64,000 bases of DNA from Caulobacter sp. UNC279MFTsu5.1 (GTDB lineage Bacteria; Pseudomonadota; Alphaproteobacteria; Caulobacterales; Caulobacteraceae), in assembly GCF_900114015.1 (NCBI RefSeq), contig NZ_FORN01000025.1, positions 1 to 64,000 of the forward strand, given 5' to 3'. The translations under genes were made by a program, and so were the position numbers. Positions 18,901-26,467 of the stretch are shown in pieces. The notes under the pieces were generated by a model. The model saw only the letters and a program-made list of their open reading frames with translations, searched no databases and was not told the origin of the DNA. The first letter of the stretch is position 1. Each line of letters begins with the position of its first letter.

Positions 18901-19395
18901 ACCTCCGGTCCCGTCTGGCGCTGGCGTTCGGACGACCCGGTCGCCGCGGCTTTCGACCCGGCCAGCGCCGAGCAGTTCCAGAAGGCCGCCCAGATCCGCG
19001 ATCTGCTGACCTCCGGCCTGCCGATCCGGGTCGAGGCGGCGGGCTTCGGCGGCGCGGTCACCGCGGCCGAGTTCTCGGCCGGTGGCGCGACCTATCGCTT
19101 CGAACCCAGCAGCGTCGGGGCCAAGCCCGTGATGTGGGCGATCTCCGGCCTGCCCGAAGCCCATCTCATCCTCTATGCCGGCGCCAAGGAGGTGCGGCGC
19201 TACGACGGCCAGGGCGCATGGGCGCTCTTCCGCCTGATGGACGCGGCGCAGAAGGAAAACGCCGGTCCGAGCGCGATCAAGGCCACCTTCGGCCAGGGCG
19301 CCCAGTACTTCACCCTCAAGGTCAATCTGCCGTCCGACAAGAACCCGTTCGGTCGCGGCGGCCTGTGGTCGTTCCGATGCCCAGCCAAGCTTTGA
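15949..19395 (+). CDS. tssM: T6SS membrane-complex protein TssM (IcmF)
   Basis: A 1148-aa IcmF-family protein. Membrane helices lie at about residues 10-30, 39-57 and 422-447. A cytoplasmic NTPase-like domain sits between them with an intact Walker A, GPPGAGKT (118-125). The C-terminal two thirds is periplasmic and would contact TssJ where that exists. Near residues 556-567 the motif EPLKVY occurs twice in tandem, encoded by an 18-bp direct repeat (17614-17649). Only seven bases separate it from tssL, and its 3' end overlaps the tagF start in another frame. Confidence 0.95.
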   Translation: MKRFFLNWWLLTGLAAILVAVLLVFVLPLVTPFLRPWWVKTLLAVLVATVWGVFATLRILKARRAAAEIATRLAAVSPGDVEAEALAGRMRSALAKLKTATGDKRDYLYARPWYVIIGPPGAGKTTALLKSGVQFPFADAALKGVGGTRNLDFWFADDAVLIDTAGRYTTQTSDASVDHKGWDSFLKLLRRTRPLQPINGILVAIGLDELLNSDRAGLDDHAAAVRRRLLELRRALEVSAPVYVLFTKADLLAGFGEFFDDLDVEGRRAILGATSPLDSPASLDAVLAQFDAVVQALADRVAKRLQEETDPHRRSLILAFPSQVASLRARLSRFLDGALLAEQDAPPLFRGFYLTSGVQEGAPLDRILGDVAAVYDATAVSRSGANGQGGRAYFLNRLLKEVVFAEAGLVQSDPAARARRRTALIAGVAGVAGLSLLIALLWGVSFTKNRALQDQLLIGAQNVSAEVRETGVDLVEVREGDPDLEQALSLIRALRDLPRGHGDQAKGGPPLLMRFGLFQNGHAKAADQAYREALQRILLPRILLRLERYMQDHAQEPLKVYEPLKVYLMLGGQGPLDPKTVKAWVTDDWAENALPGADRAEVREELGKHLDVLLADPQLGRVWPGREAPLDGALIESTRAAVQTLSLADRAYAILRQKAAATDQPDWRADSVLASGDRQAFLNGDAVLDASVPYFFTRAGFERAYQPGLQTVASDLEKDLWVMGQDADKAAIRGQIAQVKPGVAALYAKEYIAAWDGVVQGLKPADYFTNPAALGAFTRTPSPLKVLLLEVRKNTTFGRPPAVRTPSKLKTAARIVGGTVLDSGGVDAGKTISDYFRPLSTYVGDGKGAAPVDEFLAAVKQAASANMAAGIAGGGLGGVATQGELASALGQVATTSVVAPPQLQGFVALATQSGRGAVVSSAQNAIGQEYAANLAGACRGVSDNRYPFYGAAQNDATAADMMRVLGLSGQFDSLMRDRLQPLLLTSGPVWRWRSDDPVAAAFDPASAEQFQKAAQIRDLLTSGLPIRVEAAGFGGAVTAAEFSAGGATYRFEPSSVGAKPVMWAISGLPEAHLILYAGAKEVRRYDGQGAWALFRLMDAAQKENAGPSAIKATFGQGAQYFTLKVNLPSDKNPFGRGGLWSFRCPAKL
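17614..17649 (+). repeat. 18-bp tandem duplication inside tssM
   Basis: Two adjacent 18-bp copies starting GAGCCGCTGAAGGTCTA differ only at the last base and encode EPLKVY twice in frame. TssM proteins normally have a single motif of this kind before YLMLGG, so this looks like a small in-frame slippage duplication that leaves the protein open. Confidence 0.8.
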
Positions 19396-19928
19396 CCGCA
19401 CCGTCCGCCTTTGCGTTCGGCAAGCTGCCGAGTCACGGAGATTTCGTGGCTCGCGGTCTTTCCGGTCCCGATCGAGACGCTTGGGACGCCTGGGCGAGCG
19501 CCGGGCTGGCGCAGGCGCGAACCGCCCTGGGCGCGGATTTCGAAGCCCGACACGACGCCGCGCCACCGCTGCGCTTCGCGTTCGGACCCGGGCCGTTTGG
19601 CGAAGGCTGGCGGACAGGAGCGCTGGCGCCCTCCATCGACTCTGCCGGACGACGCTTCATCATCGTCCTGGGCGGCTACACCACCCTGGCCCCTTCGGCG
19701 CCGATCACCGACCAGATCGCCGCGGCGGCGGAGGATCAGATTCATCGCGCCTTCGAAGACGCCGCCGACATCGACGCGATGGTGGTCAGCGCGCAAAATA
19801 TCTTTCAAACTCTGGAATCAGAGGGCGGAGCAGAAGCGCAAGGCCGCTTCTGGTTGCCGGACTCACCGTTCGATCTGATTGCCAGCCAGCCACCCGCCGA
19901 CCTGATAGTCCAGGTTTTGACGACATAG
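19377..19928 (+). CDS. tagF: T6SS post-translational repressor TagF
   Basis: A 183-aa single-domain TagF (DUF2094). The opening FAFGKLPSHGDFVARGLSG is the family hallmark, and PLRFAFGPGPFGEGWRTGAL follows. TagF restrains T6SS firing, in Agrobacterium by sequestering Fha. The ATG at 19377 lies inside the last codons of tssM in a different frame, a 19-bp overlap. In some alphaproteobacteria TagF is fused to the phosphatase PppA; here they are separate neighbours 9 bp apart. Confidence 0.9.
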   Translation: MPSQALTAPSAFAFGKLPSHGDFVARGLSGPDRDAWDAWASAGLAQARTALGADFEARHDAAPPLRFAFGPGPFGEGWRTGALAPSIDSAGRRFIIVLGGYTTLAPSAPITDQIAAAAEDQIHRAFEDAADIDAMVVSAQNIFQTLESEGGAEAQGRFWLPDSPFDLIASQPPADLIVQVLTT

Positions 19929-19937
19929 GAGCTGTCC

Positions 19938-20678
19938 ATGGATGACGGGAGTTTGCGGTTTCACGACGCCACCCTGACCCATCCCGGGAAGGTGCGGCGC
20001 GACAACGAGGACCAGGTGCTGGCGCGCCCGGACCAGGGCCTGTGGGCGGTCGCCGACGGCATGGGCGGCCACGCCAACGGCCAGTGGTCGTCCAAGACCA
20101 TCACCGCGACCCTGGAGGCGGCCGTCCTGCCTCCCGATTTCGACGACGCCGCCTCCGCCGTCGCCGCGGCGGTGCACGAGGCTAACGAGCGGATCTGGAC
20201 CAAGTCGGTGGGACAGCCCATGGGATCCACCGTCGTGGCCCTGCTTCTGCGCGACCGGCGGTTCGTGGTGCTGTGGGCGGGCGACAGTCGTTGCTACCTG
20301 TTGCGCGGCGGCGAACTCTATCAGCTGACCGTCGACCATTCGCAGGTCCAGGACATGGTGACCTCGGGGCGCCTGACGCCCGAGGAGGCCGAAAACCACC
20401 CCATGTCGCATGTGTTGTCGCGCGCCGTGGGCGTCGCGCCCAGGCTCGAGCTGGACGCGGTTTCCGACGAGGCCAAGGTGGGGGATGTCTTCCTGGTCTG
20501 CAGCGACGGCCTGACCCGCACGATCCCAGACGCCGAGCTGGCGACTATCCTGGCCCAGGGAAACCCGACCGCCGCCGCGGACGAGTTGGTGAAAATTTGC
20601 CTGGAGCGCGGCGCGCCCGACAATGTGAGTGTCGTCGTGGTCAATTGCGACGAGACCACGCTGCTCGCGCTGTCCTGA
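19938..20678 (+). CDS. pppA: PP2C-type protein phosphatase PppA of the T6SS phosphorylation switch
   Basis: A 246-aa Stp1/PP2C phosphatase. Metal-binding motifs are intact: GKVRRDNEDQ near the start, WAVADGMGGHANG, then VFLVCSDGLTRTI and PDNVSVVVVN at the end. In the threonine-phosphorylation pathway it removes the phosphate that PpkA puts on Fha, turning secretion down. The start is preceded by AGGAG. It is the last gene of the plus-strand tssK operon and faces fha on the other strand, with 23 bp between the stops. Confidence 0.92.
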   Translation: MDDGSLRFHDATLTHPGKVRRDNEDQVLARPDQGLWAVADGMGGHANGQWSSKTITATLEAAVLPPDFDDAASAVAAAVHEANERIWTKSVGQPMGSTVVALLLRDRRFVVLWAGDSRCYLLRGGELYQLTVDHSQVQDMVTSGRLTPEEAENHPMSHVLSRAVGVAPRLELDAVSDEAKVGDVFLVCSDGLTRTIPDAELATILAQGNPTAAADELVKICLERGAPDNVSVVVVNCDETTLLALS

Positions 20679-20701
20679 GCCGGCCGCAGGAGGCCCGCGC
20701 T

Positions 20702-22072
20702 CTAAGGTCGGCGCTTGGCTTTCATGTCGGCGGCGATGCGCTCGTAGGCGTCGCGGAACTCCTTGGCGAAGACCTCCATGAAGGCTTCGTCCGATCCCCG
20801 CGTGACCCCCTCGAACTCCCGTTCATAAGCCTGCCAGAGCGCCGCGGCGCGCGCGCCCGGCATGATCTTGGCCAGCAGTCCGCGGGTCTCGGCCCGCCCC
20901 CGGATCGCCGAGGGAGAGAAACGGTCGAGCGTGGCGGCCAGTGCGCCCTGCATCGCCGTCAGGGTGGCCAGCTGATGGGCCTGCAGGTCGCGGAAGGCGT
21001 CCTCCACGGCCAGGTCCGCCGGCATGAAGCCGCGATCGGGCCGATTGAGCATCTGCGCCATCGCCTTGTCGGCCGACCGCGTGAATTTCAGCGGATTGTT
21101 GCCGTCGAATTCGAGGCTGGTGTTCTGCGCTCCGAGCTGCGCCTTCGCCCTGGCCCTGGCCTCCATCATCACGACCATGCCGCCCAGGAGCCGCCGCAGG
21201 ACGCCGCCCGCCGCCGACAGCACCTCCACGGGCGAACTGCTGAAGTCCTCGGACCGCAGGCCGGCGCCCTGCAGGAAAGCCCGCCATTCGGCCCCCTCGC
21301 CCGCCACGGGCGCCGGGCGCGCCTTCCGCGCCGGCTCGGGCGGCGGCGCGGGGGTCTGGCCCCAGGGCGCCGTGGAGGGCGGAGCCAAGGACGGCGCGTC
21401 GAACGCTGGCGTGGCGGGACCGCCGAAGCCGCGGACCCAATCGACCTCGTTGGTGGCCGCCAGCTGCCCCCAGACGTCGACCGCCGACGGCGTGGCCTGA
21501 GCCGGCGGATCGCTGGACCAGGCCGACGGCGGCGGCGCTTCCGATCGCGCCGGGCTCCAGGCCGAAGCGGGTTGGGGCGCGGTCTCCATGCGCGGCGGCG
21601 CCCAGGCGCCCGAGACCGACCCTTGGCCCGTGATGGCCGCCCGCGGCGGCGGCTGGTCCCAGCGCGCCGGATCGGTCGCAACCTCTCGCGCGCCATGGCT
21701 GTCCCAGCCGCTCCAGGCCGCGGCGGGCGCAGGGTCCTCGACGCCGAGGCCCCTGCCCTGCTCCAGCCGGGCCTCGATTTCGTAGTGGCCGATCAGGATC
21801 ACGTCGCCGTCGAGGATCTGATGCGGCGCCGTCAACCGCGACGCCGAGCGGTTCACGAAGGTGCCGTTGGTGCTTCGATCCACAAGCACGTACTCGCCGT
21901 CGCGATACTGGATCTCGCAGTGGGCCGAGGAGATGTAGCTGCGCGGGTCCGGCAGGCACCAGTCCATGTGGGGCGAGCGTCCGATACGCGCGCCGTGGCG
22001 GTCGAGCTTCAGGCGCGCCGCTTCCCCGTTGTCGAGGCGATCCAGGGCCTTGATGGTCAGGACGAGCGTCAT
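20702..22072 (-). CDS. tagH: T6SS FHA-domain scaffold (TagH/Fha)
   Basis: A 456-aa protein with an N-terminal FHA domain (about residues 20-95). The phosphothreonine-binding signature is readable: ARIGRSPHMDWCLPD, SAHCEIQY and STNGTFVN. A Pro/Ala-rich linker (about 110-260) leads to a TagH-type C-terminal domain (about 265-450). It is the expected substrate or partner of PpkA and PppA. ATG 22072 is chosen, with its ATGA overlapping the upstream gene stop; the reading frame is open further upstream but only as a shadow. Third gene of the vgrG operon. Confidence 0.92.
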   Translation of the reverse strand: MTLVLTIKALDRLDNGEAARLKLDRHGARIGRSPHMDWCLPDPRSYISSAHCEIQYRDGEYVLVDRSTNGTFVNRSASRLTAPHQILDGDVILIGHYEIEARLEQGRGLGVEDPAPAAAWSGWDSHGAREVATDPARWDQPPPRAAITGQGSVSGAWAPPRMETAPQPASAWSPARSEAPPPSAWSSDPPAQATPSAVDVWGQLAATNEVDWVRGFGGPATPAFDAPSLAPPSTAPWGQTPAPPPEPARKARPAPVAGEGAEWRAFLQGAGLRSEDFSSSPVEVLSAAGGVLRRLLGGMVVMMEARARAKAQLGAQNTSLEFDGNNPLKFTRSADKAMAQMLNRPDRGFMPADLAVEDAFRDLQAHQLATLTAMQGALAATLDRFSPSAIRGRAETRGLLAKIMPGARAAALWQAYEREFEGVTRGSDEAFMEVFAKEFRDAYERIAADMKAKRRP

Positions 22073-22623
22073 GGGCGTGCGGCTTCCCGGCCGCTGGCGA
22101 GCGCGTCGCCGAGCGCAAGGGCCGTACGAAGGCCTTCCTCGCGGCGCCCGCTGTCGGTCGCGGCGGTGAGCACCGCGCCCGCCGCGAAGGCGCCGGCCGT
22201 GTCCTTGGGAGGCAGAACGGGCTCGACGTCCGCCGAGGCCACCGAACCGCCCGAAAAGAACGCCGCCAGGGCGCACATCTTCTGGGGGCTGGCCCCGTGG
22301 GACTGTTCCGCGATCTGGAACGCCGCCCGGCGACGGCCATCACTGGGATCCTGCAACCACAGCAGGGTCGCCTTCAGCGCTTCGGCGTCATGGGCGCTGG
22401 AGGGCAAGGACAGGTCCTGAACGGTCCGGGCCGCCCAGGCGACCACCTCGAAGCGGGGCAAGGCCTGGCCGAGGAACATGGCCGCGTCGTCGTCGCGGCC
22501 CTCCTCGATCAGGCGGTCGAAAAAGGCTTCGGGCGGGTCGGCGTCATGACCCGTCTTCGGCCATCCGAGAATCTCGGTGATCTGGCCCGTTTCGGCCCAC
22601 TTAACCTGTTTCCAGCGTCTCAT
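22069..22623 (-). CDS. DUF6931-like T6SS-associated protein
   Basis: A 184-aa soluble, alanine-rich, probably all-helical protein between vgrG and fha. I assign it to the DUF6931-type T6SS accessory family from its context and features such as LPRFEVVAWAARTVQDL and WLQDPSDGRRRAAFQIAE. Its function is unknown. The start lies 8 bp after the vgrG stop and the stop overlaps the fha start, so all three genes are co-transcribed. It could be a VgrG-loading chaperone or an Fha partner; nothing in the sequence decides between them. Confidence 0.6.
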   Translation of the reverse strand: MRRWKQVKWAETGQITEILGWPKTGHDADPPEAFFDRLIEEGRDDDAAMFLGQALPRFEVVAWAARTVQDLSLPSSAHDAEALKATLLWLQDPSDGRRRAAFQIAEQSHGASPQKMCALAAFFSGGSVASADVEPVLPPKDTAGAFAAGAVLTAATDSGRREEGLRTALALGDALASGREAARP

Positions 22624-22631
22624 TCGCGGTC

Positions 22632-24596
22632 CTAGTTGATCTTGACGATGCCGCCGGTGATCGTCGTCATGGCTTTTCCGTGCACCTCGGCCTGCGGGGC
22701 GTTCACGATGTTCAGGGCGCGCGCGTCGCTGGTGATCGTCAGGGCGTTCAGCGTGATGCTGGAAGGGTTCATCACGATCGAACTCGACCCGACCTTGAGC
22801 GTGATGCTCTGCGCGGCCTCGATCGTCACCGTCCCCTTGTCCACCTTCAGGCTGTAATTGCCAGAGCGCACGGTGGTTCCATCGTCAAGCTCGATCGTGG
22901 TCGTGCGCTTGCCCTTGCTGACCTCGTGGGTTTCATCGCCGGTCTCGATCGTGGTCGCCTCATGCCGCTTGACCGCGGTCTTGCGGTCACGCCCCACCCG
23001 CGTGGCGCGGTCGCGCTGGACGGTCAGGGTGTCGTCCAGCAGCACGTCACGCACCATCTCGCGCTGGGCGTGGATGTAGATCTCCTCCGCGCCGCCCTTG
23101 TCCTCCAGGCGGATCTCGTTGAAGCCCTTGCTGTTGGGCGGCGGCGTCTTCTCGGCCCCGCCATAGTCGCCCAACCGCCCGATCGTTTGAGTGCGCCACA
23201 GCGAACGCGTCTTCTGGGCCGGCAGGTCGTAGGCGTGCCTGCGCTGGCCGTTGTAGACTCGCCCGGTGATGATCGGCCGATCCGGATCGCCGTTGAGGAA
23301 GTCGACGATCACCTCCTGCCCCACGCGCGGCAGGTCGACATTGCCGAAGCCTTCGCCCGCCGAGTGGTGCGAGACGCGCATCCAGCACGAGGTCTTGCCC
23401 GGCTGGTCGGGCGAGCGATCCCAGTGGAAGCGCACCTTCACGCGGCCCCACTCGTCGACATAGACCACCTCGCCGGCCGGCCCGGTTACGGTGGCGGTCT
23501 CGACGCCGCTGGAGATCGGCTTTTCGGCGACCAGCGGCGGCCGAAACAGCGTGTCGCTGGGGATGGCCACGACGTTGACGCGCCGGGCCTGGCGATCGTC
23601 GCCGCTACGATGGCTCTCGGCCTCGACGACGTGATTGAGGCCGATGATCAGATATTCCTGGTTGAAGCGATCGACCCCGGCCTCGGTCAGGGTGAAGAGG
23701 CCGCCGCAGGCCAGACCCAGGACGTCGCCGCCGCCGCTGTAGAGGCGGCGCGGCGCGCGGCTGGCCGCCAGGCGCGACTGGCCGCGGGCTTCGCCCTCGC
23801 TCTTGTCGGTGAAGTCGCCGAGATACTCGTAGACCTCCAGCGCGTCGCCGGGATGCTGGCCCGCGCCCTGGCTGACCGCCTCCACCGGGTTCTGCGGCTT
23901 GGTGAAGTCGAAACTGCGCAGGGTCACGCTGGCCTGGCTGACCGAACTGATCCGTTCGTTCCAGTCGGAAAGGGTGTCTGGCGTGCTCGTCTCGTCGCCC
24001 GCCACGGGGAGGAAGCGGATGCTCTCGTAGCCCGGCTCGGGCTTGTGAGCCGATTTGCCGTCGCAGAGGATCAGCTTGTGGGCGGCTTCCTCGTGCCGGA
24101 AATAGTAGTAAATGCCTTCGTCCTCGAACAGGCGCGACACGAAATTGAAGTCGCTCTCCTTGTACTGGACGCAATATTCGCGCGGCTTGTAGCTGCCGGT
24201 CAGGCGGTCGAATTCGACGTCCTTCATGCCGGCGTCGGCGAACACCTGCTTGGCGATGTCGACGACGCTCTTGTCCTGGAAAATTCGATAATTCCGATTC
24301 TGGTCCAGGAGCGACAGCCACGGCCTGACGGTCAGCCGGTAGTGCGCGCCGTTGATGTCGACCTTGATCAGGGCGGCTTCGGTCAACAACCCATGGAAGT
24401 AGCGGACGTGGTCCATTTCGTCGCCGGCGTCCAGCGAAACTGGCTTTCCGAGGTGCGGCAGGAAATCGATTTCGTCGGGGGAAAACCCTTCTACAACAAT
24501 CACAAACGGCTCACTCAAGCGCTCGATGGACTCGAAGCGCTCAAGGTTAAGCTTAGCCGTACCAAGAGCGACAGATATCGTGGCCTGCCGATCCAT
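22632..24596 (-). CDS. vgrG: T6SS spike protein VgrG (TssI)
   Basis: A 654-aa VgrG: gp27-like base (about residues 1-380), gp5-like OB fold (about 385-470, with GEVVYVDEWGRVKVRFHWDR and SCWMRVSHHSAGEGFG) and a C-terminal beta-helix needle with repeating short strands to the end. There is no enzymatic extension, so it is a structural spike rather than an evolved VgrG. No PAAR tip gene follows it. It heads the vgrG-DUF6931-fha operon and is divergent from tssA across a 202-bp gap. Confidence 0.95.
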   Translation of the reverse strand: MDRQATISVALGTAKLNLERFESIERLSEPFVIVVEGFSPDEIDFLPHLGKPVSLDAGDEMDHVRYFHGLLTEAALIKVDINGAHYRLTVRPWLSLLDQNRNYRIFQDKSVVDIAKQVFADAGMKDVEFDRLTGSYKPREYCVQYKESDFNFVSRLFEDEGIYYYFRHEEAAHKLILCDGKSAHKPEPGYESIRFLPVAGDETSTPDTLSDWNERISSVSQASVTLRSFDFTKPQNPVEAVSQGAGQHPGDALEVYEYLGDFTDKSEGEARGQSRLAASRAPRRLYSGGGDVLGLACGGLFTLTEAGVDRFNQEYLIIGLNHVVEAESHRSGDDRQARRVNVVAIPSDTLFRPPLVAEKPISSGVETATVTGPAGEVVYVDEWGRVKVRFHWDRSPDQPGKTSCWMRVSHHSAGEGFGNVDLPRVGQEVIVDFLNGDPDRPIITGRVYNGQRRHAYDLPAQKTRSLWRTQTIGRLGDYGGAEKTPPPNSKGFNEIRLEDKGGAEEIYIHAQREMVRDVLLDDTLTVQRDRATRVGRDRKTAVKRHEATTIETGDETHEVSKGKRTTTIELDDGTTVRSGNYSLKVDKGTVTIEAAQSITLKVGSSSIVMNPSSITLNALTITSDARALNIVNAPQAEVHGKAMTTITGGIVKIN

Positions 24597-24798
24597 TAAT
24601 CGCTCCCGTTACTGCGTCTGAAACCTACGACCTGCGGCTCGTTGTGCACAGGTGTAGCGATCAATTTCAACATCTCAACCAGACACACTTGCCAAAACGA
24701 TTTCTTGGGCCACACTCCGCGCCGGCCCCATCCGCCTTCTTCCGTAAGTCGGCGACGGACAATTCGGGCGCTAAATCAACGTTGAGGCGAACGCGAAC

Positions 24799-25815
24799 AT
24801 GGCGCTTGATCCGAGTCGATTGTTGGCGCCGGTTTCCGACGACGACCCGACCGGCCCCGACCTCGCCTACGATCCGCAGCGCTACGAAATCGAGCAGGCT
24901 TTCGAGACCGAGGTCTCGATCGACGCGTCCGGCGTCGAGGCTCAGGCCTCCGATATCGATTGGCGCGCGATCATCGCCAAGATCGTCGAGCAGAGCGCGC
25001 GCACCAAGGACATCTGGCTGCCTGTCTACCTCTGCCGCGCCGGCGCCCGGGCGGGCGATCTGGAAGTCGTCGAGGCCGGCGCTAAATATCTGGCGGGCCT
25101 CTTGGAGACCTACTGGCCCGGCCTGCATCCGCGATTGGAGGAGTATGGCTTCCAGGGTCGCAAGGGCCCGTGCGATTCCCTGACCGGGGCGCCGCAATTT
25201 ATCCAACCCCTGCGCAGGATCACGCTGATCCGTCATCCTCGCCTCGGTGACTATTCCATCGACGACTTCGAGCGCTTCCGCTTGGGAGGTGAAACCGAGG
25301 AAGGCTACGGAATGTTCCGGGCCGCGCTCGAGGATGTGAGCCAGGACGGCCTCGAGGAGATTATCCAGCGGCTGGATGCGATCTCGGACAGCCTGCGTCG
25401 CGTCGATCTGACGCTCACCGCCAACGCCGACGACGGCGGCTCCACCAACTTTCGGGCCACCTACGAGGCGCTCGATCAGATGCGGCGCGCGGTGCAGGCG
25501 TTCGGTCCGAAACTCACGGCATCAGAAAATGGGGAACCAACCGTAGAACCAGACGTTGCATCGCCAAGCTTCTCGAACTCAACGCCTGTCTTGGGTGCGC
25601 GGATCGAGACCCGGGACGATGTCGTCCGCGCCCTCGAGGCGTTGGGCGACTATTACCGGCGCAGGGAACCGGGGCATCCGATCCTGACGTTGCTGCAGCG
25701 TGCGCGTGAATGGGTTGGATTGGATTTCATGGCAATTCTCGAAGACATCGCGCCCGGAAGCGTCGAAGAAGCTCGCAACGTTCTGCAGTCACGAAAGCAT
25801 CGCGAACAATCTTGA
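24799..25815 (+). CDS. tssA: T6SS protein TssA
   Basis: A 338-aa short-form TssA (ImpA_N family). LLAPVSDDDPTGPDLAYDP opens the N-terminal domain and WLPVYLCRAGARAGD follows in the first 90 residues. The C-terminal helix-rich part (about 265-335: YYRRREPGHPILTLLQRARE) is the family tail. TssA caps the baseplate and guides sheath/tube polymerisation. Coding begins at ATG 24799. The open frame from 24644 is not supported by family homology. First gene of the long plus-strand operon that runs to ppkA. Confidence 0.93.
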   Translation: MALDPSRLLAPVSDDDPTGPDLAYDPQRYEIEQAFETEVSIDASGVEAQASDIDWRAIIAKIVEQSARTKDIWLPVYLCRAGARAGDLEVVEAGAKYLAGLLETYWPGLHPRLEEYGFQGRKGPCDSLTGAPQFIQPLRRITLIRHPRLGDYSIDDFERFRLGGETEEGYGMFRAALEDVSQDGLEEIIQRLDAISDSLRRVDLTLTANADDGGSTNFRATYEALDQMRRAVQAFGPKLTASENGEPTVEPDVASPSFSNSTPVLGARIETRDDVVRALEALGDYYRRREPGHPILTLLQRAREWVGLDFMAILEDIAPGSVEEARNVLQSRKHREQS

Positions 25816-25834
25816 GTCGCCAGTTGAATATCAT

Positions 25835-25854
25835 CATCATATAGATCTATGATG
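25835..25854. repeat. Inverted repeat between tssA and tssB
   Basis: Arms CATCATA and TATGATG with a 6-base spacer, in an AT-rich 80-bp gap unlike the rest of the operon. It could be a regulator site for tssB or a processing hairpin; no T-tract follows, so a strong terminator is unlikely. Confidence 0.45.
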
Positions 25855-25895
25855 GTGAAAATTGTCAGCGTAATATAACATCTAATTGCGGGTGG

Positions 25896-26411
25896 ATGAC
25901 CATGGCGTCGAACAAAGGTGGGCAGCGTTTCATTAAAGAGAATCGCGCGCCTCGTGTTCATATCGAATACGAAGTGGAGACTTTTGGCTCCCGCCAGAAG
26001 ATCGAAATTCCGTTCGTGGTTGGAGTGATGTCTGACCTGTCTGGAAAGTCGAATATCGAGAAGAAACCGCTCGACAAGCGGGACTTTGTTGAATTCGACA
26101 TGGATAATTTCGAGCAGAAAATGGAGGCGATCGCGCCCCGCGCCGCCTTCACGGTCGACAACACCTTGACCGGAGACGGAAAGATCGGCGTCGACCTGAC
26201 ATTCAAGTCGATGGAAGATTTCTCCCCCGGCCAGGTGGCGAAGAACGTCCCTGCCCTGGCCAAGTTGCTGGAGGCCCGGCAGCAACTGAACGACCTGATG
26301 CTCTACATGGACGGCAAGGATGGGGCCCAGGACCTGCTCGACAAGGTTCTGAAGGATCCCGAGCTGATGAAGGCCCTCGCGGCCGCCAAGCCGCCCGCCG
26401 ACAACGCCTAG
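25896..26411 (+). CDS. tssB: T6SS contractile sheath small subunit TssB
   Basis: A 171-aa TssB (VipA). VHIEYEVETFGSRQKIEIPFVVGVMSDLSG and FVEFDMDNFEQKM are the conserved core; a helical tail with LLDKVLKDPEL closes it. It forms the sheath with TssC. The start may be ATG 25896 or ATG 25902, with GCGGGTGG just upstream. The 5' part of the gene is noticeably less GC-rich than its neighbours. Confidence 0.96.
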   Translation: MTMASNKGGQRFIKENRAPRVHIEYEVETFGSRQKIEIPFVVGVMSDLSGKSNIEKKPLDKRDFVEFDMDNFEQKMEAIAPRAAFTVDNTLTGDGKIGVDLTFKSMEDFSPGQVAKNVPALAKLLEARQQLNDLMLYMDGKDGAQDLLDKVLKDPELMKALAAAKPPADNA

Positions 26412-26467
26412 ACAATCTCCGGTGGATTCAAAATGATTTCCCCTACCCTGCCCGTTGGGAGACCTTG

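Noticed and set aside
16912..19566. 884-codon minus-strand frame opposite tssM
   Set aside because: Third-position GC shadow of tssM; composition is Arg/Gln/Gly-rich with no motif.
22632..24596. VgrG as an evolved effector
   Set aside because: The protein ends with the needle; there is no added C-terminal domain.
24597..24798. Possible sigma-54 promoter between vgrG and tssA, as in some T6SS loci
   Set aside because: No stretch with GG and GC at the required spacing and good flanks; TGGGCCACACTCC is too poor.
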